From the NCBI RefSeq assembly GCF_027497235.1, contig NZ_CP114902.1, positions 1,377,501 to 1,441,500 of the forward strand: a stretch of DNA of 64,000 nucleotides. Direction: 5' to 3'. Under the pieces are notes generated by a model, which ran no database searches, had not been told where the DNA came from, and was given only the letters and a program-made list of their open reading frames with translations. This DNA is from Micromonospora sp. WMMD1128. GTDB lineage: Bacteria; Actinomycetota; Actinomycetes; Mycobacteriales; Micromonosporaceae. The position numbers and the translations under genes were made by a program. Of the stretch, positions 59,025 to 64,000 are shown piece after piece (the first letter of the stretch is position 1; each line of letters begins with the position of its first letter).

Positions 59025-59644
59025 CCCGGATCCTGGAGGCGTTCGGCTGCCAGGTGGTGGCGGCCGTCGACAACGGACCGTCGGTGCTGCCCGCGTTGAC
59101 CACGCACCGGCCGGACGTCGCGGTGATCGACGTACGACTGCCGCCGACGTTCACCGACGAGGGGTTGCAGGCGGCCGTGCGGGCCCGCGCCGAGTTGCCC
59201 GGGCTGCCGGTGCTCGTGCTGTCCCAGCACGTCGAGCAGCTCTATGCGCGGGAGCTGCTCGCCGACCGGCGGGGCGGGGTGGGCTACCTGCTCAAGGACC
59301 GGGTGTCGCACGTGGATCAGTTCGTCGACGCGGTGCGCCGGGTCGCGGCCGGCGGCACCGTGATGGACCCGGAGGTGGTCGCCCAACTGCTGGCCCGCCG
59401 GGCCGGCGCCGAGCCGCTCGGTGAGCTGACCGCGCGCGAGCGGGAGGTGCTCGGGCTGATGGCCGAGGGTCGGTCGAACGCGGCCATCGCCGCCCGGCTC
59501 TTCGTCACCGCGAAGGCCGTCGACAAGCACATCAACAACATCTTCAGCAAGTTGCGGATGCCGCAGTCCGGGGACGACAACCGGCGGGTGCTGGCCGTGC
59601 TGGCCTACCTGGACGGTTCCGACACCCGCCGCCCAGCCGGCTGA
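58976..59644 (+). CDS. NarL/LuxR-family response regulator
   Basis: 222 residues. Receiver: VVIAEDLALLRDGLTRIL with the acidic pair, phospho-Asp in VAVIDVRLPP, Thr/Ser position VLVLSQH, Lys in YLLKDRV. LuxR helix-turn-helix: ELTAREREVLGLMAEGRSNAAIAARLFVTAKAVDKHINNIFSKL. GTG start at 58976 lies inside the kinase gene, so the pair is cotranslated. Target genes unknown; the divergent MMPL gene is the natural candidate. Confidence 0.93.
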   Translation: MRVVIAEDLALLRDGLTRILEAFGCQVVAAVDNGPSVLPALTTHRPDVAVIDVRLPPTFTDEGLQAAVRARAELPGLPVLVLSQHVEQLYARELLADRRGGVGYLLKDRVSHVDQFVDAVRRVAAGGTVMDPEVVAQLLARRAGAEPLGELTAREREVLGLMAEGRSNAAIAARLFVTAKAVDKHINNIFSKLRMPQSGDDNRRVLAVLAYLDGSDTRRPAG

Positions 59645-59649
59645 CCACA

Positions 59650-59706
59650 CCGCCCGCCGCCCGCTGCGCTGCCCGCTGCCCGCCGCCCGCTGCCCGCTGC
59701 GCGGTG
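59650..59706. repeat. Low-complexity CCCGCTGCCCGCCG stretch
   Basis: Irregular reiteration of CCCGCTGCC/CCCGCCGCC between the regulator stop and the repeat element; noncoding. Confidence 0.7.
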
Positions 59707-59710
59707 CGCG

Positions 59711-59766
59711 GCGTTAAGCGGGGGCCCCTGCTATACCGGAGGCGTTAAGCGGGGGCCCCTCCTTAC
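59711..59766 (+). repeat. Dispersed GGGGCCCC element, copy 7 (closest to consensus)
   Basis: Two exact copies of GCGTTAAGCGGGGGCCCCT separated by GCTATACCGGAG, ending CCTTAC. Fills the convergent junction between the response regulator and the GGDEF-EAL gene; the latter's TAA stop is the edge of the element. Confidence 0.92.
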
Positions 59767-61508
59767 CTCCGGGGGGCGGGGCCGGGGCGGCCGAAGTGCC
59801 AGCCCTGTCCGGCGTCGCAGCCGATGTCGCGCAACCGGTCCGCCTGGTCGGCCGTCTCCACCCCCTCGGCGGTGACGGTGAGGTCGAGGGCGTGCGCCAG
59901 CGAGACCAGCGAAGCGAGGATCCGCTCGTCGGTGCCCCGGCCCGGGTCACCGGCCGGTGCCCGCAGCCCGGTCACGAACTCGCCGGCCACCTTGAGCTCG
60001 TTCACCGGCAGGTCCCGCAGGTAGGCGAGGTTGCAGTAGCCGGTGCCGAAGTCGTCGATGGCCACCCGGACGCCGAGGTCACCGAGCACCCGCAGGGCCC
60101 GGACCGGCTCGACCACGGTGCTCATCATGGTGCTTTCGGTGATCTCCAGTTGCAGCCGTTCCGGGGGCAGGCCGGTGCGGCCGAGCACGCCCTGCACCTC
60201 GGGCACGAGGTCGGGCCGGTGGAGCTGACGCACGGCCAGGTTGACGCTGACGAACGGGGCGTCCGCACCCGCAGTCGACCAGGTGCCGGCCTCGCGGCAC
60301 GCCTCGGCCAGCACCCAGCTCCCCAACCGCACGATCAGCCCGGTCTCCTCGGCCAGCGGGATGAAGCTGTCCGGCCGGAGGATCCCCAGCTCCGGGTGGC
60401 GCCAGCGCACCAACGCCTCCATGCCGAGGACCCGGCCGTCACGCAACGAGGTCAGCGGCTGGTAGTCCAGGTAGAACTCGCCCCGGTCGAGGGCGGCGGG
60501 AATCGCCGCGGACAGCGCGTACCGGGCCAGCTCGCGGCGGTTGCGGTCGGCGTCGAACAGTGCCCAGCGGGCCCCACCGGCGGCCTTGGCCCAGTGCAGC
60601 GTGCTGTCCGCCGCGCGCATCAGCTCCATCGGCGAGGTGCCGGCCACCGGGCGCTCCACGATGCCGACGCTCGCCGACACGGTCAGCTCGTGCCCGTCGA
60701 CGAGCGCCGGCTCACGGATCGCGTCCAGCGCCGCCTCGGCGACCTTCACCGCGTCGTCGGTGCCGGCGGTGCGCTCCACCAGGATCACGAACTCGTCGCC
60801 GCCGAGGCGGGCCACCAGATGCCCGCCGAGCGCCCCGCGTAACCGGTGCGCCACCGTGACCAGCAGCGAGTCGCCGATCTGGTGGCCGAGGGAGTCGTTC
60901 ACCACTTTGAAGCGGTCCAGGTCGAGGAAGCAGACGCCGACCCGGTCGGCGCCCCGGCCGGGCGTGGCGATCGCGGCGGTCAGCCGCTCGGTGAACAGGG
61001 TGCGGTTCGGCAGGTCGGTAAGCGGGTCGTGGGTGGCCTGGTGCCGGAACCGGGCCTCGCTGTCCCGCAGCGCCCGTTCGGCCTGCGCCCGGGCCATCAT
61101 GGCGGCCCGTCGGATGGACTCCTGCTCGTCGAGCGTGCGGTCGCGCAGCGCCCGGGCGTACCCGGTGGCGACGGTGGCGAGCAACCGGGCCATCCGGTCC
61201 TCGGCGTCGTCGATGTCCAGGTCGAGGTCGCGGACCAGCCGGAGCTGGATCACCTCGACGGTGCGGCCGAGTCCTTCGGCGGAGGTGATGTGCGACTGCA
61301 CCAGCTCCGCGCCCACCTGATGGCCGATCCGCAGGTCGAACGGGTCGGCGCGCATCGCCTCCGCCAGCCGCTCGGTGAGCCGTTGCAGCACCTCCTCCAG
61401 CTGGGCCTGGGTCATCGGCAGGTAGCTGGTCCCGGAGACCGCTTTGGCCCAGGCCCGGGCGAACACGCCGGGGCGGCGCCCGGCGGCCCCTGTCACGTCC
61501 TCAGCCAC
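59763..61508 (-). CDS. GGDEF-EAL cyclic di-GMP protein
   Basis: 581-residue cytoplasmic protein. N-terminal helical domain of about 150 residues (VFARAWAKAVSGTSYLPMTQAQLEEVLQRL; RIGHQVGAELVQSHI) with no membrane helix. GGDEF domain (about 180-335) has an intact LGGDEFVI and the substrate residues DLDRFKVVNDSLGH; no RxxD inhibitory motif is evident. EAL domain (about 350-570) keeps EAL (GMEALVRW), Asn in VSVNLAV, EITES, IDDFGTGY, Lys in NELKVAG, TAEGVE, and Gln in DAGQGW; the usual Asp after the Lys is Ala. Both activities are possible. GTG at 61508 overlaps the methyltransferase stop by 8 bases. Confidence 0.93.
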   Translation of the reverse strand: MAEDVTGAAGRRPGVFARAWAKAVSGTSYLPMTQAQLEEVLQRLTERLAEAMRADPFDLRIGHQVGAELVQSHITSAEGLGRTVEVIQLRLVRDLDLDIDDAEDRMARLLATVATGYARALRDRTLDEQESIRRAAMMARAQAERALRDSEARFRHQATHDPLTDLPNRTLFTERLTAAIATPGRGADRVGVCFLDLDRFKVVNDSLGHQIGDSLLVTVAHRLRGALGGHLVARLGGDEFVILVERTAGTDDAVKVAEAALDAIREPALVDGHELTVSASVGIVERPVAGTSPMELMRAADSTLHWAKAAGGARWALFDADRNRRELARYALSAAIPAALDRGEFYLDYQPLTSLRDGRVLGMEALVRWRHPELGILRPDSFIPLAEETGLIVRLGSWVLAEACREAGTWSTAGADAPFVSVNLAVRQLHRPDLVPEVQGVLGRTGLPPERLQLEITESTMMSTVVEPVRALRVLGDLGVRVAIDDFGTGYCNLAYLRDLPVNELKVAGEFVTGLRAPAGDPGRGTDERILASLVSLAHALDLTVTAEGVETADQADRLRDIGCDAGQGWHFGRPGPAPRR

Positions 61509-62313
61509 CGAGCCGCCCGACCCCGCCCATGAAGACCGCCCGCTCGGCGTTCTCCGCCTGGTCGGGGGCGTCCGGCCGCCACTGCGGCACCCACACCACA
61601 CCCGGGTCGACCAGCTCGAAGCCGGCGAAGAGCGCGGTCAGCTCGGCCCGGCCCCGGATGAACAGTTGGCTGTCGGTGCGCCGGTAGACCCGCTCCGCCT
61701 CGGCCCGCTCGCCGGTGCCGGCCCGGCCGTCGTCGCTGGCCTGGGAGAGCACCAGGTGGCTGCCGGGCGCCAGCGCCGCGCGCAGCGTCCGCAGGATCTC
61801 CTCCGGGCGGTCGGAGTCGGGGATGAAGTGCAACACCGCCACGATCAGCACCGCGACCGGCTGGGAGAGGTCGAGCAGCCGGGTGACGTCCGGGTGGTCG
61901 AGGATCGCGGCCGGGCGGCGCAGGTCCTCCCGCACCACGACGGCCCGCTCGTTGCCGGCCAGGATCTCCTGGCTGTGCGCCACCGCGACCGGGTCCACGT
62001 CGACGTAGACCACCCGGGACTCCGGATCAACCCGTTGGGCGATCTCGTGCACGTTGCCCACGGTCGGGATGCCGGAGCCGATGTCCAGGAACTGGCGCAC
62101 CCCGGCGTCGAGCAGGTGGTGCACGGCACGGCGCAGGAAGGCGCGGTTGGCCTGGGCCATCAGCGGGGCCTCGGGCACCGCCTCCACCATCGCCCGGGCG
62201 GCGGCCCGGTCGGCCGCGAAGTTGTGCGAGCCGCCCAGGTAGTAGTCGTACATGCGGGCCACGCTCGGGCGCTCGATGTCGATCGTCTCCGGTGCCCAGT
62301 CCGGCCGCTGCAT
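61501..62313 (-). CDS. SAM-dependent methyltransferase of the PF04672 family
   Basis: 270-residue protein of the actinobacterial Methyltransf_19 (DUF574) family. N-terminal ERPSVARMYDYYLGGSHNFAADR is the family signature. The SAM site is FLDIGSGIPTVGNVHEIAQ, with VVYVDVDPVAVAHS as the acidic loop and DLRRPAAIL next. It ends with WVPQWRPDAP. ATG start at 62313. These proteins are numerous in Streptomyces and relatives and of unknown substrate. Here it is translationally coupled to the cyclic di-GMP protein. Confidence 0.92.
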   Translation of the reverse strand: MQRPDWAPETIDIERPSVARMYDYYLGGSHNFAADRAAARAMVEAVPEAPLMAQANRAFLRRAVHHLLDAGVRQFLDIGSGIPTVGNVHEIAQRVDPESRVVYVDVDPVAVAHSQEILAGNERAVVVREDLRRPAAILDHPDVTRLLDLSQPVAVLIVAVLHFIPDSDRPEEILRTLRAALAPGSHLVLSQASDDGRAGTGERAEAERVYRRTDSQLFIRGRAELTALFAGFELVDPGVVWVPQWRPDAPDQAENAERAVFMGGVGRLGG

Positions 62314-62371
62314 GTCCCTGCCCCTTGGGTGTCGGCGACGCGCGGCGTCACCGCCGCGCGGATCACCGGGT

Positions 62372-62400
62372 ATTCTGCCCGCCCACCGTCGCGGTGCAAA
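62372..62400 (-). promoter_or_regulatory. Candidate promoter of the methyltransferase/GGDEF-EAL operon
   Basis: On the minus strand TTGCAC, 17-base spacer, AGAATA, giving a leader of about 50-60 bases before the ATG at 62313. Confidence 0.4.
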
Positions 62401-62507
62401 GACCACAGTCGCTCCGCGTCCGGCCGCTCACCGTACGCGGTCGCCCCGCCCGGACGTGCGGCGGGGCCCGCGTCCGGCGTACGGACGGGGCCCCGCGGCG
62501 ACGGACG

Positions 62508-63176
62508 TCAGAACTTCGGCGCGTCCGGGGCCTCCAGCAGCCCCAGCCGCAGCGCGGTCATCAGCGCCTGGGCCCGGTTTGCGGCGCCCAGCTTCTCGTA
62601 GAGCTTGGAGATGTGGGTCTTGGCGGTCGACTCGCTGACGAAGAGCTGCTTGGCGATGCCGGCCACGCTCATGCCGTCGGCGAGCAGCCGCAGCACCTGG
62701 CCCTCCCGGGGGGAGAGCTGCGGGCCGGACGGCGCCAGCCGGCGCTTCATCGCCTCGGCCAGGTCGGCCGCGGTGAACGCGCTGGGGGAGGAGGCGGCGT
62801 GCCGGGCGGCGGCCACCACCTCGTCGGCCGGGGCGGTCTTCGGCACGAACGCGCTCGCGCCCGCCTCCAGGGCGCCGAAGAGCTGGTCGTCACCGGCATA
62901 CATGGTGAGCACGACGATGCCCATCGACGCGCTGGACTTGCGCAGCGCACGGGTGGCCTCCAGGCCGCTGCCGTCGGGCAGGCGCAGGTCCATGATCACC
63001 ACGTCCGGCTGGAGCGCGCCGGCCTGGCGCACGCCTTCCGCGGCCGTGGCGGCCTCGCCCACGACTTCGAACTGCCGGTCCCGCTCGAAGGCGTGCCGCA
63101 GACCCTTGCGGATGAGGTCGTGATCGTCGACAAGGAGGACCTTGGTACGGGTGGCCGGTGTCGGGCTAGTGGTCAT
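62508..63176 (-). CDS. NarL/LuxR-family response regulator
   Basis: 222 residues. Receiver: KVLLVDDHDLIRKGLRHAFE, phospho-Asp in VVIMDLRLPDGSG, VVLTMYAG, Lys in AFVPKTAP. Output: QLSPREGQVLRLLADGMSVAGIAKQLFVSESTAKTHISKLYEKLGAANRAQAL, a standard LuxR helix-turn-helix. The ATG at 63176 is 7 bases after the stop of the sensor kinase gene, so the two form an operon with the kinase first. Close to the actinobacterial DevR/LiaR-like group; targets unknown. Confidence 0.93.
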   Translation of the reverse strand: MTTSPTPATRTKVLLVDDHDLIRKGLRHAFERDRQFEVVGEAATAAEGVRQAGALQPDVVIMDLRLPDGSGLEATRALRKSSASMGIVVLTMYAGDDQLFGALEAGASAFVPKTAPADEVVAAARHAASSPSAFTAADLAEAMKRRLAPSGPQLSPREGQVLRLLADGMSVAGIAKQLFVSESTAKTHISKLYEKLGAANRAQALMTALRLGLLEAPDAPKF

Positions 63177-63183
63177 CCTCGGG

Positions 63184-64000
63184 TTACTCCCCTTCTGCTG
63201 CTGCGGCGCTGCCGCGCACCTTATCGCGCCGGGGCGACGAACCGAGTAGCACCGCCACGGTTGTGCCGCTGGGTTGCCGCGGCCTGATCTCCAACCGGCC
63301 TCGGATACGTTCCGCCCTCTCCGCCATGATCGCAAGACCATAGTGCCCCTCGGGCCGCTGGTCACCGATGCCGTGACCGTCATCCGACACTTCGATCCGG
63401 GCGTACGGGGGATCAACCTCACACGTGACCCAGAGGTTCGAGGCGCCGGCGTGCTTTCGCGCGTTCGTCACCGCCTCCTGCGCGATGCGCAGCAACTCGG
63501 CCTCGGTGGCGGCCGGCAGCCGGGCGGTCGACTCGTCCAGGGAGAGGTTCACCCGCAGTCCGCCGGAGGCGCCGACGGTGCGGGCGTACTCGGCGATGGC
63601 GGCGGCCAGGCCGCCGTGCCGGTCCACCTCGCTGCGCAGCTCGAACAGGCTGAGCCGCAGCTCCTGGATCACCCGGGTGACCTCCTGGCGCAGCGTGCGC
63701 AGCGAGTCGGCGGTCTCCTCGGCGTCGTCGTGCACGGTGGCCAGGGCGTTGTCGATGCCGTAACCGACCATGACCAGCTCCTGGGCGACCCCGTCGTGGA
63801 TCTCCCGGGCCAGCCGCTGCCGCTCCTCGTTGGTGGCGAGCGAGCGCACCTCGTCGAAGAGCAGAGCGGCCTCCAGCCGCAGCGCGGCCGGGCCGGTGAG
63901 CGCCGTCACCCGGGACACCACGGGCGGCGGGTACGCGGCGCCGGCGTCCGCCTCGATGACCACCAGGCCGACCGTGCGCACGCCGGCGACGAGCGGCACG
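63184..64000 (-). CDS. Sensor histidine kinase (HisKA_3), N-terminus cut by window edge
   Basis: About 272 residues are visible. What remains at the N-terminal side (VRTVGLVVIEADAGAAYPP...LTGPAALRLEAALLFDEVRSLATNEERQRL) looks like the end of a GAF domain. Then the phospho-acceptor helix LAREIHDGVAQELVMVGYGID, the linker ELRLSLFELRSEV, the ATPase box EAVTNARKHAGASN, and DDGHGIGDQRPEGHYGLAIMAERAERI. Only the C-terminal part lies in the window; the true start is beyond base 64000. It pairs with the regulator 7 bases downstream. Confidence 0.92.
   Translation of the reverse strand, partial: VPLVAGVRTVGLVVIEADAGAAYPPPVVSRVTALTGPAALRLEAALLFDEVRSLATNEERQRLAREIHDGVAQELVMVGYGIDNALATVHDDAEETADSLRTLRQEVTRVIQELRLSLFELRSEVDRHGGLAAAIAEYARTVGASGGLRVNLSLDESTARLPAATEAELLRIAQEAVTNARKHAGASNLWVTCEVDPPYARIEVSDDGHGIGDQRPEGHYGLAIMAERAERIRGRLEIRPRQPSGTTVAVLLGSSPRRDKVRGSAAAAEGE

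Noticed and set aside
757..59766. GGGGCCCC elements as insertion-sequence ends or att sites
   Set aside because: No transposase or integrase lies near any copy, the copies are short and complete, and no paired inverted ends enclose a segment.
1..64000. tRNA, rRNA, transposase, prophage or toxin-antitoxin genes
   Set aside because: Looked for on both strands by motif; nothing convincing was found. A tRNA scan could still reveal one missed by eye.

Overview
This is a very GC-rich chromosomal segment of an actinomycete, most likely a member of the Micromonosporaceae such as Micromonospora. The assignment rests on extreme third-position GC, frequent GTG starts, many leaderless-looking genes and an actinobacterial respiratory cluster. 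The gene order matches the pepA-lpd-sucB, gcvT-cobS/T, erpA-cbhK-ctaC, qcrCAB/ctaE-trpD and UvrC-like/pimB' neighbourhoods that I know from Streptomyces and Mycobacterium. The genus is an inference; gene contents and motifs are read from the sequence. I saw no tRNA, rRNA, CRISPR array, prophage or transposase.

Layout. 1-3.1 kb: two aldo/keto reductases (one cut by the window edge) and an LtrA-type membrane protein. 3.2-8.7 kb: 2-oxo acid dehydrogenase E2 (two lipoyl domains) with dihydrolipoyl dehydrogenase, then leucyl aminopeptidase divergent from gcvT. 10-14.2 kb: a DUF2314 protein and late cobalamin assembly genes (cobS plus a fused cobU-cobT). 14.4-18.3 kb: a transmembrane Ser/Thr kinase, a small protein coupled to an M50 protease, and a third aldo/keto reductase. 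18.4-23.1 kb: a 1566-residue, mostly disordered protein ending in TPR-like and WG repeats. 23.2-25.9 kb: a three-gene ABC-2 exporter. 26-32.7 kb: DUF3043 protein, MurA-type enolpyruvyl transferase, nadA, glycerate kinase, erpA, a PfkB sugar/nucleoside kinase and a P-loop kinase. 32.8-34.2 kb: cysteine desulfurase coupled to a TusA-like carrier.

34.3-43.8 kb holds the aerobic respiratory chain: ctaC-ctaF, ctaG-type assembly factor, ctaE-qcrC-qcrA-qcrB, with trpD and a receiver-like protein on the opposite strand; ctaD is not present. 44-55.2 kb: secreted DUF4142 protein, Lrp-type ligand domain, NDP-sugar transferase coupled to a Nudix hydrolase, a RelA/SpoT paralogue, an exonuclease/GIY-YIG fusion, a NYN-domain protein, a Cys-rich small protein, and an M48 protease coupled to the PimB'-type mannosyltransferase. 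55.4-64 kb: MMPL transporter, two histidine-kinase/LuxR-regulator pairs, and a GGDEF-EAL protein coupled to a PF04672 methyltransferase.

Two sequence-level themes stand out. A family of about 54-bp elements, built from two direct copies of GTTAAGCGGGGGCCCC, occurs seven times, five of them exactly at convergent gene junctions; several copies are read into the ends of genes and provide their stop codons. Second, many genes have a TAnnnT hexamer 6-8 bases before the start codon and no ribosome-binding site, which predicts leaderless transcripts. Large inverted repeats, one a 24-bp perfect palindrome, sit in the two longest intergenic gaps.
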